A DNA stretch of 62,319 nt from Deltaproteobacteria bacterium (GTDB lineage Bacteria > Myxococcota_A > UBA9160 > SZUA-336). Positions 1-11,323 of this stretch are shown here, piece by piece. A program made the translations under genes and the position numbers. How positions within the stretch are numbered: the stretch's first letter is position 1; every line of letters starts with the position of its first letter. Location: NCBI GenBank assembly GCA_016875225.1, contig VGRW01000014.1, positions 1-62,319 of the forward strand, given 5' to 3'. Below the pieces are notes generated by a model, which saw nothing but the letters and a program-made list of their open reading frames with translations, had not been told where the DNA came from and did not search any database.

Positions 1-2471
1 GAAAGGCGCAGCGGAGTCGCGGACTCGAGCGCAAAGCCGGTGCGAACCACCGCGCGGGCCGTCTCGTCGCCGGGATTCGAGACGCGAAGCACGAGTGCAT
101 CTCCGTCGTCGGCGGGCTTCAGCGCGGAGAGCACCAGCGTTCGCGGCTCGAGCGCGAGAAGCGATACGCCCTCGGGCACGCGGGTCTCGCCCGCGATCGT
201 CACCGCCTGCAGCGGCAGCTCGGCCTCGCGCGCGGCCGCTGCGACGACGCTCGGATCGTCGAACGAGAGCAGTCGCAGCTCGGCCGTGAACGCGCCGCGA
301 AGCTGCGCGCCGGGAACCGGGAGCTGCGGCCCGGCCGGGCCCGGTCGCGTGCGAAGATCGAGCCGCGACAGCCAGCCCACCGCGCGCAGACAGGTGAGCG
401 CGATCGAGCCGTCCTCGCGGACTTCCGCCTCGGGCAAGCCGGGCGCGACCAGCGCAAGGCCGTTCGCGAACACGAACCCCTGCTGCGGGAAAGTCGCCGG
501 CGGCGGGTGGATCCATCCGGTCGCATCGGACTTCGCGGTGGAGCGGCGCGCGGCGTCGAAGCTGGTCGCGGCCAGGAACTCGCTGCAGGGCGCGCCGGTC
601 GGGAAGATCAGGCGCATTCGGTGATCCTCGGCCGAATTCTCGATCCGCAAGCTCAGGCTCGCGCCCGGCTCGCCGGGTGCTACGCGTGCGCGAATCGAAA
701 CCCGCAGGGCCGCGCGCTCGGACGAGCGCCGCTCGCGCGAAGCGTCGAGCCGCGCCGGCAGCGCGAACGTGCGCACGACCTCGAGCTCCTCGATCCCGCC
801 CGCGTGGCGGCGCCGCTCGAACTCGACACTCTCGAGTGTCGCCGCGAGGTCGGGGATCGGATCCGCGTCGTAGCTGTCGCCGCGGTCGCCCTCGTCCTCG
901 AGCGCGCAGATCCCGGCGAAGACGCGCGAGCCGAGCCGGAGCTCGAAGGTGCCGTCGTCCGCCGCAGTCAATCGGGTGGTCGCGCACGAGATCTCGCGCC
1001 CGGCGTCGACGAGATCGGGCGCGGCCGCCGCGGGCTCGAGCCGAACCCGGCGGAAGCCGAGGGCCGGCACCTCGCCGACCACGAGCTCGAGATCGAGCGC
1101 CCGGCTGGCCGGGGCGATCAGGTAGCGGCCGTCGGCGTGGCCGTCGACGACGCGCACGGGCACGCCGTCGGCGCTCATGCCCTTGCCCTCGCGCGGCGGC
1201 AGAAGCCAGCGGTGGAAGAACGGACCCGAATCGTTCGCCTGAAGCCCCGGCCAGGGATCGAGCGGGAAGCGCGCGACTCCGGACCTGGGCCAGGGGCTGG
1301 GATTCCAGACCGCGACCTCGATCGCGTCGCCGGACGGTGTCGAGCGCGCGACGCCGTGCCCCGAGAGCCGCTCGAGCGCGCGCAGGGTCGTCTCGCGCGC
1401 GAGCTCCTGGCTCGCGTCGTAGCGCGCGCGCATCTGCTCGTGCACGCGGTCGATCGAGCAGCCGCCGATCGAATCGTGCGCCTGGTTCCGCAGCAGCTCG
1501 CGCCAGGCCCGGCGCAGGCTCGCACGCTCGTCGGGAAGCCCGTGCAGCCGCGCGAGCGCCGCGAACGGCTCGGCCAGCCGCTCGAGCGCCGTCTCGCAGG
1601 CGCGATTCGCGAGCTTCAGCGGCAGACGCGCCGACCATACACCGGGAAGCAACGGGCCGGCGCAGCCGCCCACCAGCTCGCCGCGAAACACCGGGAGCTC
1701 GGGCTCGATTCCCGCCGCGAAATCGTCGACGAGCGCGCGCTCGACCTGCCAGCCGGTCCGGTCGGCGAGCGCGCACGCGATCTCCCGCGTCCGCTCGCTC
1801 GGCGCGGCGTGGTCGAAGCCGTTCATCAGCAGGATCCGCTGCTGCCGCGTCCGCTCCGCCAGGGCCTGCGATCGCTGCGCGATCGTCGACGCGGCCCCGA
1901 CCGGGTCGAGCGCCAGGTTTCCCGCATTCGCATAGCCGGCCCCGAGGTGGCAGGCGACGAGCGAGCTTCCGTCGGGGGCCTGCCAGCGGTACTCGGGCGG
2001 AAGCCCGGAGAGGGCGCTCGGGTTTCCCCTCCAGTAGACGAAGGCGCACAGGCCGAACCCGGCGAAGAGCTGCGGGAACTGCGCGGGATGCCCGAAAGAG
2101 TCCGGTGTATAGGCGACCGCCGAGACGGGTCCGAACGCGGCGCCGACGCGCCGCCCTTCGAGCAGATTGCGCACGTGCGCCTCGCCCGAGGGGAGCAGCG
2201 AATCGGGCTGCACGTACCACGGTCCGATCGCGATCCGGCCGGCCGAGACCGCGTCCTCCAGCGCCTTGCGGCGCTGCGGTCGGACTTCGAGGTAGTCCTC
2301 GAGGACGATCGTCTGCCCGTCGAGCAGGAAGCGGAAGCCGGGGTCGGTCGAGAGCAGCTCGAGCACGCGGTCGATCGTGTCCACCAAGCGCGCCCGGAAC
2401 GACTCGAAAGTCCGGTACCACTCGCGGTCCCAGTGCGTGTGCGAGACGAGGAAGGCCTTCACGCCGCGCAT
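1..2471 (-). CDS. Alpha-mannosidase, GH38 family (C-terminus cut off by window edge)
   Basis: This is a retaining, zinc-dependent glycoside hydrolase expected to release alpha-linked mannose from glycans or mannosyl-glycerate-like compounds. At least 823 codons are open and the gene runs off the left edge. The N-terminus carries the GH38 hallmark HTHWDREW (residues 11-18), supplying probable zinc ligands His13 and Asp15. YTPDSFG at 121-127 contains the nucleophile Asp124, and QAHDSIGG around 330-337 supplies zinc ligand His332. The C-terminal half reads as the beta-sandwich of MngB-type bacterial enzymes. No signal peptide is visible, so it is probably cytoplasmic. The start is the ATG at 2471; a divergent glycosyltransferase begins 80 bases away and the spacer could hold back-to-back promoters. 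Family assignment is secure; the exact substrate is not. Confidence 0.93.
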   Translation of the reverse strand, partial: MRGVKAFLVSHTHWDREWYRTFESFRARLVDTIDRVLELLSTDPGFRFLLDGQTIVLEDYLEVRPQRRKALEDAVSAGRIAIGPWYVQPDSLLPSGEAHVRNLLEGRRVGAAFGPVSAVAYTPDSFGHPAQFPQLFAGFGLCAFVYWRGNPSALSGLPPEYRWQAPDGSSLVACHLGAGYANAGNLALDPVGAASTIAQRSQALAERTRQQRILLMNGFDHAAPSERTREIACALADRTGWQVERALVDDFAAGIEPELPVFRGELVGGCAGPLLPGVWSARLPLKLANRACETALERLAEPFAALARLHGLPDERASLRRAWRELLRNQAHDSIGGCSIDRVHEQMRARYDASQELARETTLRALERLSGHGVARSTPSGDAIEVAVWNPSPWPRSGVARFPLDPWPGLQANDSGPFFHRWLLPPREGKGMSADGVPVRVVDGHADGRYLIAPASRALDLELVVGEVPALGFRRVRLEPAAAAPDLVDAGREISCATTRLTAADDGTFELRLGSRVFAGICALEDEGDRGDSYDADPIPDLAATLESVEFERRRHAGGIEELEVVRTFALPARLDASRERRSSERAALRVSIRARVAPGEPGASLSLRIENSAEDHRMRLIFPTGAPCSEFLAATSFDAARRSTAKSDATGWIHPPPATFPQQGFVFANGLALVAPGLPEAEVREDGSIALTCLRAVGWLSRLDLRTRPGPAGPQLPVPGAQLRGAFTAELRLLSFDDPSVVAAAAREAELPLQAVTIAGETRVPEGVSLLALEPRTLVLSALKPADDGDALVLRVSNPGDETARAVVRTGFALESATPLRL

Positions 2472-2551
2472 GGTACCGCCTCGAGGATCAGGCACGCGTT
2501 CGCGCGGCGGGGCTAAAGCTGCCGGCGCCGCCTCTCGATCGGTGGGGGAAC

Positions 2552-3811
2552 ATGCGCGTCTGCATCCTCACGGTGGGCTCGAGAGGCGACGTGCAGCCGT
2601 ACGTGGCCCTGGCTCGGGGTCTCGAGCGCGCCGGACACCGAACCGCGGTCTGCGCATCGCCCGCCTACCGGAGCTTCGTCGAGTCCCACGGCGTCGAGTA
2701 CGCCTGCGTCGACACGGGCGACCCGCAGGTGCTGCTGCGCTCGCCCGAGGGCCAGGCGATCTTCCGCTCGACGCGAAATCCGCTCGCGCTGCTGCAGGGG
2801 CTCTGCCGGCTGCTCGAGCCGGTGCTCGAGAAGGGCTACGCCCAGGCGTGTCAGGTCAGCGCCGATGCCGATGCGCTGCTCGTCGCACCGGGCGCGCTGC
2901 CGATCGCGCAGGCCCTGAACGAGAGCCGCGACCTCCCGTTCGCGAGCGCATTCCTGCAGCCCAATCATCCGACTCGGGAGTTCGGCTGCTGGCTGTTTCC
3001 CGAGGTCCCCGCATGGCTGCCGTTTCACGGTCGTCTGCGCCGCGGGAGCTATCGGCTCACCTGGCAGATGCTGTACCGGATCGTGCGCGGGGCCAACGAC
3101 GCGGCGCGCAGGAACGTGCTCGGCCTCGGACCCGGCGTGAACCCCTTCGCCGAGATGCTGCGGGAGCGCTGGCCGACGCTGTACGGGATCAGCAGCTCGG
3201 TCCTGCCCCGCCCCGCCGACTGGGGGCCTGAGCTCGAGCTCACCGGCTACTGGTTCCTGGACCGCCCGTCCGGCTGGCGACCGCCGAGCGTGCTCGAGGA
3301 GTTCCTGGCCTCCGGACCGAAACCGATCTGTGTCGGATTCGGCAGCATGCCGTCCGCGGATCCCGAGCAGACGACGCAGCTCTTCGCCCGCGCGCTCGCG
3401 CGAGCCGGCCAGCGCGGGATCCTGCTCACCGGCTGGGGCGGCCTGGCGGCGACGGAGCTCGCCAAAGGCGTGCTCGCGATCGACGCCGCTCCGCACGACT
3501 GGCTGTTTCCGCGTGTCGCGGCCGTCGTGCATCACGGGGGCGCGGGAACCACCGCGGCCGCGCTTCGCGCGGGCGCGCCGGCCATGGTGATCCCGTTCAT
3601 CGCCGACCAGCGCTTCTGGGGCGCGCGCGTCGCGGCGCTGGGCGCGGGGCTCGGGCCCGTCGCGCGCCGGGGGCTCTCGCCAGAATCCCTCGCGACCGCG
3701 CTTCGAGAGCTGGTCGAGAACCCGGCCTACCGCGAGCGTGCCGCCAGCATCGCTAGAGCCCTCGCGAGCGAGGACGGCCCGGCGCGCGCGGTCGCCGCCC
3801 TTCCGTTCTGA
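2552..3811 (+). CDS. Glycosyltransferase, GT1/GT28-like (sterol or lipid glucosyltransferase type)
   Basis: A 419-residue GT-B fold enzyme that should transfer a sugar from a UDP-sugar to a lipid, sterol or polyketide acceptor. The N-terminal glycine-rich loop GSRGDVQP (residues 9-16) is typical of the UGT80/ATG26-like branch. The C-terminal donor site HHGGAGTTAAALRAGAP lies at about 327-343, followed by the acidic donor-contacting segment IADQRFWG. There is no signal peptide or membrane segment, so it is probably peripheral at the inner membrane. The ATG at 2552 begins the conserved first beta strand; the frame is open far upstream, but that part is antisense to the mannosidase and not protein-like. 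It heads a six-gene plus-strand run ending at 9471. Confidence 0.88.
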   Translation: MRVCILTVGSRGDVQPYVALARGLERAGHRTAVCASPAYRSFVESHGVEYACVDTGDPQVLLRSPEGQAIFRSTRNPLALLQGLCRLLEPVLEKGYAQACQVSADADALLVAPGALPIAQALNESRDLPFASAFLQPNHPTREFGCWLFPEVPAWLPFHGRLRRGSYRLTWQMLYRIVRGANDAARRNVLGLGPGVNPFAEMLRERWPTLYGISSSVLPRPADWGPELELTGYWFLDRPSGWRPPSVLEEFLASGPKPICVGFGSMPSADPEQTTQLFARALARAGQRGILLTGWGGLAATELAKGVLAIDAAPHDWLFPRVAAVVHHGGAGTTAAALRAGAPAMVIPFIADQRFWGARVAALGAGLGPVARRGLSPESLATALRELVENPAYRERAASIARALASEDGPARAVAALPF

Positions 3812-3867
3812 ACCACCCGATCGCGCCCGGGGCTCGATTGCGGCTACGATCGGCGCGGAGGCAGGCG

Positions 3868-4725
3868 ATGGGCGCCAGGCGCGGACCCGTGTTGGTGACG
3901 GGCGCGAACTCGGGAATCGGGCTCGCGAGCGCGCTTCGCTTCGCGTCGCGCGGCTGGGAGACCTGGGGCACCGTGCGCTCCGAAGCCAAGGCCGACGAGC
4001 TGCGCGCCGCAGCGAGATCGGCGGGCTGCCTCGAGCTCGTGCGCCCGCTTGTGCTCGACGTCTCGGATCACGAACGCGTCGTCGAGCTGTGGAAGGAGCT
4101 GCCCGACTTCTACGCGGTCGTGAACAACGCGGGGTACTCGCAGACCGGCGCCGTCGAGGAGGTCACGGCGGCGCAGGCGCGCGCGCAGCTCCCCGTGAAT
4201 CTGATCGCACCCGCGATCGTCGCGAGCTGCGCGCTGCCGGGAATGCGGCGACTCGGGGGCGGACGGATCGTGATGGTCTCTTCCGTCGCCGGACGCGCCG
4301 CGGTGCTGCCGCTGAACGGCTGGTATCACGCCTCGAAGTTCGGGCTGGAGGCGCTCTCCGACGTGCTTCGCGTCGAGGTCGCGTCGTTCGGGGTCGCGGT
4401 CTCGATCGTCGAGCCGGGCTTCTTCAAGACCGGGATCACCGGTCGCGCGCGAGAGATGGCATCTCGGGGCGCGGAGCACCGCGATTCGAAGTACGCGTCC
4501 GCGTACGAGCGGATGGACGGCTGGATCGCTCTGATCGAGCGCTTCGCTCCGCCCGCCAGCGTGGTCGCGTTCGCGATCGTGTCGGCGGTCGAGAGCCGCT
4601 TCCCGCTGCAGCGCTACGTCGTCGGTCTCGACGCGCTCGCGGCGATCGTCGGCGAGGCGATCGCGCCGCGCCGGCTGACCGACCTGGCCATGCGCCTGGC
4701 CGCGAATCTCTCGGCGAAGAGCTAG
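3868..4725 (+). CDS. Short-chain dehydrogenase/reductase (classical SDR)
   Basis: A 285-residue NAD(P)-dependent oxidoreductase. The cofactor motif TGANSGIG occupies residues 11-18, NNAG lies near residue 86, the catalytic Ser is in the VSSVAG stretch near 137, and Tyr153/Lys157 form the YxxxK pair within WYHASK. The C-terminal region resembles the retinol/17-beta-hydroxysteroid dehydrogenase branch, which is weak evidence for a lipid or steroid substrate. The ATG at 3868 is chosen because GGAGG lies about eight bases upstream; an in-frame TTG at 3838 has no such site. A TACGAT -10-like hexamer sits at 3845-3850. The next gene is an esterase, consistent with lipid or ester metabolism. Confidence 0.88.
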   Translation: MGARRGPVLVTGANSGIGLASALRFASRGWETWGTVRSEAKADELRAAARSAGCLELVRPLVLDVSDHERVVELWKELPDFYAVVNNAGYSQTGAVEEVTAAQARAQLPVNLIAPAIVASCALPGMRRLGGGRIVMVSSVAGRAAVLPLNGWYHASKFGLEALSDVLRVEVASFGVAVSIVEPGFFKTGITGRAREMASRGAEHRDSKYASAYERMDGWIALIERFAPPASVVAFAIVSAVESRFPLQRYVVGLDALAAIVGEAIAPRRLTDLAMRLAANLSAKS

Positions 4726-4755
4726 ACTTCCCTTGCCGCGGGCTGCTGCGGCCAG

Positions 4756-6300
4756 ATGAGCAAGAACGTCGCGACGAAATACGGAAAGCTCGCCGGCGAG
4801 GAAGTCGCGGGCGTACACGTGTTTCGCGGCGTGCCGTTCGCGAGCCCGCCGCTGGGCGCGCTGCGTTTCGCACCGCCGCAGCCGCCCGCTCCCTGGCGCG
4901 GCGTTCGCGAGGCGCTTCGCGCCGGGCCCGCGCCGCTTCAGGTCGGAGCCTCGTGGATGACGCGGATGCGCCTCGACGTCGGCGGCCGCGTCGACGAGGA
5001 CTGTCTGTATCTGAACGTCTACACGCCCGGGATCGACGCCGCGCGAAGGCCGGTGCTCGTGTTCCTGCACGGCGGGGCGTTTCTGATGGGAGCGGGCTCG
5101 ACCGCGCTCTACGACGCCCGCCGACTCGCGCGCCGCTCCGGCATCGTCGTGGTGACGACGAACTACCGGCTCGGCGCGCTCGGCTGGGCGCATCTGGGCC
5201 TGGTGCCCGGCTCGACGCTCCCCGACGCGGTGAATCTGGGGCTCCAGGACCAGATGGCGGCGCTGGCCTGGGTGAGGGACAACATCGCGGAGTTCGGCGG
5301 CGACCCCGGCAACGTCACCCTCTGCGGACAGTCCGCGGGCGCGATGAGCGCGGCCGCGCTGTGCGCATCAGGGAAGGCGCGCGCGACGTTCCGACGCGCG
5401 ATCCTGCAGAGCGCCGCGGGGCGCAGCGTGATCGACCGCGACGAGGGCATGAACGTCGCGCGCATCTTCCTCGCCGAGCTCGGCAAGAAGCCCGAGACGG
5501 CCCACGAGCTCCGCGACGTCGACGCCGCGCGGCTGCTGAAGGCCCAGGCGAGCGCGTACCGGCGCACGTTCAGCCCGCTGCGCCTGATGTCGTTCATGCC
5601 CGTCGTCGACGGCGCGATCGTCGGCGAGACTCCGCTCGCGGCGATCCAGCGGGGCGCGCTCTCGGACAAGGAGCTGCTGATCGGGACCACGCGCGAGGAG
5701 TGGAAGCTGTTCTCGCTCGTCGACGGGAGCGCGGTCGGCATGCGCGAGGCGTCGCTGATCGCGCGCATCGGCGCGCTCTCCGATCCGCGCGAGCTCGCGC
5801 TGCCCGACGCCGAGCTCGCGAGCCGCTGCTTCCGCGACGCCGTCGCCTCCGACGGTCTCGCGACCGACCCCGCCGAGGTCTGGAACGCCTTCCAGTCCAC
5901 GCGCGTCTTCCACCATCCGGCCGCGCAGCTCGCCGAGGCGCAGGCGCGCTCGGGCGGGCGCGCGTTCGCGTATCTCTTCGCATGGCGGCCCCCGGCCGTG
6001 GGCGGACTGATCGGCGCCTGCCACGCGCTCGAGCTGCCGTTCGTGTTCGGCTGGACGCAGACCCCGCTGGTCCGATCGCTCACGGGCCTGTCGACCTCGG
6101 CCCGCCGGATCTCGCTCTCCATGCAACACGCCTGGGGCAGCTTCGCGCGCGCCGGCGATCCGTCCCACGAGGGTCTGCCGGGCTGGCCCGGCTACGAGCC
6201 GATCCTGCGCTCGACGATGTCGTTCGGCCGGGATGCGCGCGTCGTCGACGCGCCGCTCGAAGCCGAGCGGCGGCTGTTCGAGTCCTGGGGGAGGGTCTGA
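4756..6300 (+). CDS. Carboxylesterase type B (para-nitrobenzyl esterase family)
   Basis: A 514-residue alpha/beta hydrolase of the cholinesterase-like family, expected to hydrolyse carboxylic esters. The oxyanion-hole segment LHGGAF includes His105-Gly106-Gly107. The nucleophile elbow GQSAG places the catalytic serine at 193, and His423 in GACHALELPFVFG is the family's catalytic histidine position. The N-terminal FRGVPFASPP is the usual family signature. No signal peptide is seen, so a cytoplasmic location is likely. The start ATG at 4756 lies 30 bases after the SDR stop without a good Shine-Dalgarno sequence. Length matches the family. The substrate cannot be read from the sequence. Confidence 0.92.
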   Translation: MSKNVATKYGKLAGEEVAGVHVFRGVPFASPPLGALRFAPPQPPAPWRGVREALRAGPAPLQVGASWMTRMRLDVGGRVDEDCLYLNVYTPGIDAARRPVLVFLHGGAFLMGAGSTALYDARRLARRSGIVVVTTNYRLGALGWAHLGLVPGSTLPDAVNLGLQDQMAALAWVRDNIAEFGGDPGNVTLCGQSAGAMSAAALCASGKARATFRRAILQSAAGRSVIDRDEGMNVARIFLAELGKKPETAHELRDVDAARLLKAQASAYRRTFSPLRLMSFMPVVDGAIVGETPLAAIQRGALSDKELLIGTTREEWKLFSLVDGSAVGMREASLIARIGALSDPRELALPDAELASRCFRDAVASDGLATDPAEVWNAFQSTRVFHHPAAQLAEAQARSGGRAFAYLFAWRPPAVGGLIGACHALELPFVFGWTQTPLVRSLTGLSTSARRISLSMQHAWGSFARAGDPSHEGLPGWPGYEPILRSTMSFGRDARVVDAPLEAERRLFESWGRV

Positions 6301-6337
6301 GCTCCCGCGCGCGGGCTCGAAGGCCGCGCGCCCTGTG

Positions 6338-6343
6338 TATGCT
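6338..6343 (+). promoter_or_regulatory. -10-like hexamer TATGCT for the WS/DGAT gene
   Basis: TATGCT lies exactly six bases before the ATG at 6350, the spacing expected if transcription starts at the A of the start codon (leaderless mRNA). No Shine-Dalgarno sequence is present. The same TATGCT-N6-ATG arrangement recurs on the minus strand at 27357-27362. No convincing -35 hexamer is seen. Confidence 0.45.
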
Positions 6344-6349
6344 GTGCGG

Positions 6350-7774
6350 ATGCCGAGCTACCGCTACGAGACGCTCTCGCCGCAGGACGCGTCGTTCCTG
6401 GCGGCCGAGGGCCCGAACACGCCGATGCACATCGCCGCGGCGTTCATCGCGGAGCCGGGTTCGCTGCGCACCGTGCACGGCGGGATCGACATCGAGCGGA
6501 TCCGCGCGTTCATCACCGGGCGACTGCACCGGGTCCCGCGCTACCGCGAGCGGCTGGCCTACACACCTCTGCGTGGACGGCCGATCTGGGTCGACGACGA
6601 CCATTTCAACGCCGAGTTCCACATCCGGCACACGGCGCTGCCCTACCCGGGCAACGACGACCAGCTCAAGCGCCTGATCGGACGGCTCTCCTCCCAGACG
6701 CTCGACCGACGCCGCCCGCTCTGGGAGTTCTGGGTGATCGAAGGCCTCGACGGCGGCGCGCGCTTCGCGCTGTTCTCGAAGGTGCACCACGCGATGGTCG
6801 ACGGGATCTCGGGCGCGGAGCTCGTGATGGCGCTGATGGGCCGCTCGCCCGACGAGTCGAACGAGAGCCCGCCGCCATTCGTGCCCCGGCCCGCGCCGGG
6901 CACGCGCGAGCTTCTGGCCGAAGACCTGTGGAGCGCAGCGTCCGGCCCGCTCGCGGGAGCCGCGAAGCTCGGCGAGCTGCTCCGCGCGGATCGCCGCAGC
7001 GAGCTCGGTCGCGCGCTGCGCTCGGTCGGCGATCTGGTCTCGCGCGGACTCGTTCCCGCCTCGGACACGCCGCTCAACGCCGAGATCGGCCCGCACCGCC
7101 GCTTCGAGTGCTTCTCGCTCGAGCTCGCGCGCATCCGGGCTGTGAAGGAGAAGCTCGGCGGCACGATCAACGATGCGGTGCTCGCCACGGTGGCCGGCGG
7201 GCTGCGCCGCTTCCTGACGCGACGATTGCTGGACGTGGGCGCGCTCGACTTCCGCGTCTCCGCGCCGGTGAGCGTGCGCGCGGAGGGCGAGCGATCTGCC
7301 GGAGGGAATCGCGTCTCCGCCTGGATCGTCCCGCTTCCGCTCGGCGAAGCCGACCCGCTGCGGCGACTCGAGCACGTCCGCGCGACCACGCGAGAGCGGA
7401 AGGCCTCGAATCAGGCGCTCGGCGCCGACCTGCTCTCGGCGGTCACCGAGTGGACGGGGACGACGCTGCTCTCGCTGGGCACGAGCGTGCAGAGCATCGC
7501 CCGCCCGCACAACCTGATCGTGACCAACGTTCCCGGACCGCAGATTCCGCTGTACCTCGCCGGTGCGCAACTGCTCGAGGCCTACCCGATCGCCCCGCTC
7601 TTCCAGCACCAGACCGTGAGCATCGCGCTGTTCAGCTACGCCGGGAATCTCTTCTGGGGGCTGAATGCCGACGAGGAGCGGATGCCCGATCTCGCGGATC
7701 TGCGCGCGGATCTCGAATTCGCGTTCGACGAGCTGGCGGCACTGGCCGGGCCCGGCGGCGCCAATCCGCGCTAG
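6350..7774 (+). CDS. Wax ester synthase/diacylglycerol acyltransferase (WS/DGAT)
   Basis: A 474-residue bifunctional acyltransferase family member that esterifies fatty alcohols or diacylglycerol with acyl-CoA to make wax esters or triacylglycerol storage lipid at the inner membrane. The catalytic motif HHxxxDG appears as HHAMVDG at residues 146-152, and the conserved GGTINDAVLA and NLIVTNVPGP segments of the C-terminal domain follow. The ATG at 6350 begins the conserved opening SPQDASFLAAE; the upstream in-frame extension overlaps the esterase and is not family-like. Length is normal. Storage-lipid synthesis fits the esterase and acyl-CoA genes of the window. Confidence 0.93.
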   Translation: MPSYRYETLSPQDASFLAAEGPNTPMHIAAAFIAEPGSLRTVHGGIDIERIRAFITGRLHRVPRYRERLAYTPLRGRPIWVDDDHFNAEFHIRHTALPYPGNDDQLKRLIGRLSSQTLDRRRPLWEFWVIEGLDGGARFALFSKVHHAMVDGISGAELVMALMGRSPDESNESPPPFVPRPAPGTRELLAEDLWSAASGPLAGAAKLGELLRADRRSELGRALRSVGDLVSRGLVPASDTPLNAEIGPHRRFECFSLELARIRAVKEKLGGTINDAVLATVAGGLRRFLTRRLLDVGALDFRVSAPVSVRAEGERSAGGNRVSAWIVPLPLGEADPLRRLEHVRATTRERKASNQALGADLLSAVTEWTGTTLLSLGTSVQSIARPHNLIVTNVPGPQIPLYLAGAQLLEAYPIAPLFQHQTVSIALFSYAGNLFWGLNADEERMPDLADLRADLEFAFDELAALAGPGGANPR

Positions 7775-7789
7775 GGATTGGAGCGGGTC

Positions 7790-8383
7790 GTGGATCTCTC
7801 GAAGCGCGCGCACTGGATCTTCGACATGGACGGCACGCTGACCGTCGCCATCCACGACTTCGACGCGATCCGGCGGGAGCTCGGGCTGCCGGAGGGAAGG
7901 CCGATCCTCGAGGAGATCGCGCTGCGCCCCGAGCGAGAGGCGAGCGAGCTGTTCCTCCGCCTCGATCGGATCGAGCTCGAGCTCGCGCAGCGCGCGTGCG
8001 CGTCGGACGGCGCGGCCGCCCTGCTCGAGACACTCGGCGCGCGGAGCGCTCGGCTCGGCATCCTCACCCGCAACAGCCACGCGAACGCCCTCGAGACGCT
8101 TCGTGTCTGCGGGCTCGAGCGCTTCTTCGACCCCGCATGCGTCGTCGGCCGCGAGGCCGCCGCTCCGAAGCCGGACCCCGGCGGGATCCGCAAGCTTCTC
8201 GGCGACTGGCGCGCCGCGCCGGCCGAGGCCGTGATGGTCGGAGACTACCGCTACGACCTGCTGGCCGGCCGCGCCGCCGGAACCGCGACGGTCTACGTGG
8301 ACACGAGCGGAGTGTTTCCGTTCGCCGAGATCGCGGACGTCTCGGTTCGTTCGCTGGTCGAGCTGATCGACGCGCTCGCTTGA
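7790..8383 (+). CDS. HAD-family phosphatase (phosphoglycolate phosphatase-like)
   Basis: A 197-residue haloacid dehalogenase superfamily hydrolase. Motif I FDMDGTLT supplies nucleophile Asp12 and acid/base Asp14. Motif II is the ILTRN stretch, motif III the lysine of KPDP, and motif IV VGDYRYD. The cap is short and inserted after motif I, as in Gph-like enzymes, so a small phosphomonoester is the likely substrate. The GTG at 7790 is preferred because GGAG lies six bases upstream; an in-frame TTG at 7778 would add four residues. The gene follows the WS/DGAT gene by 15 bases and may be co-transcribed. Confidence 0.85.
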   Translation: MDLSKRAHWIFDMDGTLTVAIHDFDAIRRELGLPEGRPILEEIALRPEREASELFLRLDRIELELAQRACASDGAAALLETLGARSARLGILTRNSHANALETLRVCGLERFFDPACVVGREAAAPKPDPGGIRKLLGDWRAAPAEAVMVGDYRYDLLAGRAAGTATVYVDTSGVFPFAEIADVSVRSLVELIDALA

Positions 8384-8385
8384 GT

Positions 8386-8391
8386 TAGGCT
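8386..8391 (+). promoter_or_regulatory. -10-like hexamer TAGGCT before the flavin/Fe-S reductase
   Basis: TAGGCT ends nine bases before the ATG at 8401, with no Shine-Dalgarno sequence between them. The geometry suggests a separate, near-leaderless promoter for this gene. Confidence 0.35.
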
Positions 8392-8400
8392 GCAGCCCGG

Positions 8401-9464
8401 ATGACCCAGACCAGCGACGCGAAGCACCGCTTCCACGAGCTCGTGGTGGCCGACGTGATCCAGGAGACGGCCGACACCCGCTCGTTCGCCTTCGACGTGC
8501 CCGATGTTCTGGGCGAGCTGTTCCGCTACACCCCCGGCCAGTTCCTCACCTTCGAGATCCCGTGGGACGGGTTGCGCCTGCACCGCTGCTACTCGCTCTC
8601 GAGCGCGCCGGGAATCGACGCGAGCCCGAAGGTCACGGTGAAGCGCGTCGATCGCGGGCGTGTCTCGAACTGGATGAACGACCGGCTCGAGAAAGGCGCC
8701 CGGATCGCGGTGAAGCCGCCCGAAGGGCACTTCGTGCTCCGCGCCGCGGAGCAGGAGCGGCCGCTCGTGATGTTCGGCGGCGGCAGCGGGATCACGCCGA
8801 TCCTCTCGATCCTGAAGTCGGCGCTCGCGAACACCCGGCGCCGCGTGAAGCTCGTGTACGCCAACCGCGACCGCGACTCGATCATCTTCAGAAGCGAGCT
8901 CGACGCCTGGCGCGATCGCTTCCCCGACCGCTTCGAGATCGCGCATCACCTCGACTCCGAGCGCGGCTTCATGCACGCCGCGAACGCGAAGGATCATTTT
9001 GCGGGGCTCGAGAACGCGGATTTCTACATCTGCGGTCCCGCTCCGTTCATGGACGTCGTCGAGAGCGCGCTCGAGGAGCGCCAGGCGGGCCGCGGCCACG
9101 TCTTCGTCGAGCGCTTCGTCTCGCCAACCGACCCCGACCGCGTGCAGGCTCCCGCCGCCGCGCCGCCGCCGGCCGCGGTCGGCGCGCCGAAGACGTTCTT
9201 CATGACGCTCGAGGGCGTTCGCAGCGAGGTCCCGGTGAAGCCCGGAGAGACGCTGCTCGCGGCCGCGCAGCGCGCGGGCTTCGACCCGTCGTTCTCCTGC
9301 CAGGAAGGCTACTGCGGCTGCTGCATCGCGAGGCTCCGCTCCGGCAAGGTGCAGATGCGAACGCACGACGCGCTGAACGCGAAGGACATCGCCAACCGCT
9401 GGGTGCTCGCGTGTCAGTCTCGCCTCGAAGGCGACGATCCGGTCGAGATCGACTTCGACGACTC

Positions 9465-9471
<7 letters not shown>
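8401..9471 (+). CDS. Flavin/[2Fe-2S] oxygenase reductase (KshB/PaaE-like)
   Basis: A 356-residue electron-transfer protein passing electrons from NAD(P)H through FAD to a plant-type [2Fe-2S] centre, normally serving a Rieske or membrane oxygenase or hydroxylase. The FAD loop RCYS lies at 62-65, the nucleotide-binding GGGSGITP near 125-132, and a C-terminal ferredoxin domain has ligands Cys300, Cys305, Cys308 and Cys338. The domain order FAD-NAD-ferredoxin is that of 3-ketosteroid-9-alpha-hydroxylase reductase and phenylacetyl-CoA epoxidase reductase. No oxygenase component lies nearby. The 3' end overlaps the convergent oligopeptidase gene by seven bases. Confidence 0.9.
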
Positions 9472-11267
<1,796 letters not shown>

Positions 11268-11323
11268 TCGCACTCCCTCGCGGCCCCGGTGTATCGTCGC
11301 TCCTCGAAGACAGGAGACCCCCG

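Noticed and set aside
507-2516. A plus-strand open frame of 669 codons opposite the mannosidase
   Set aside because: The minus strand has the complete GH38 motifs; the plus-strand translation is low-complexity Arg/Ala.
3838-3867. An N-terminal extension of the first SDR from TTG 3838
   Set aside because: It has no ribosome site and would cover the TACGAT promoter-like hexamer; the ATG at 3868 has GGAGG.
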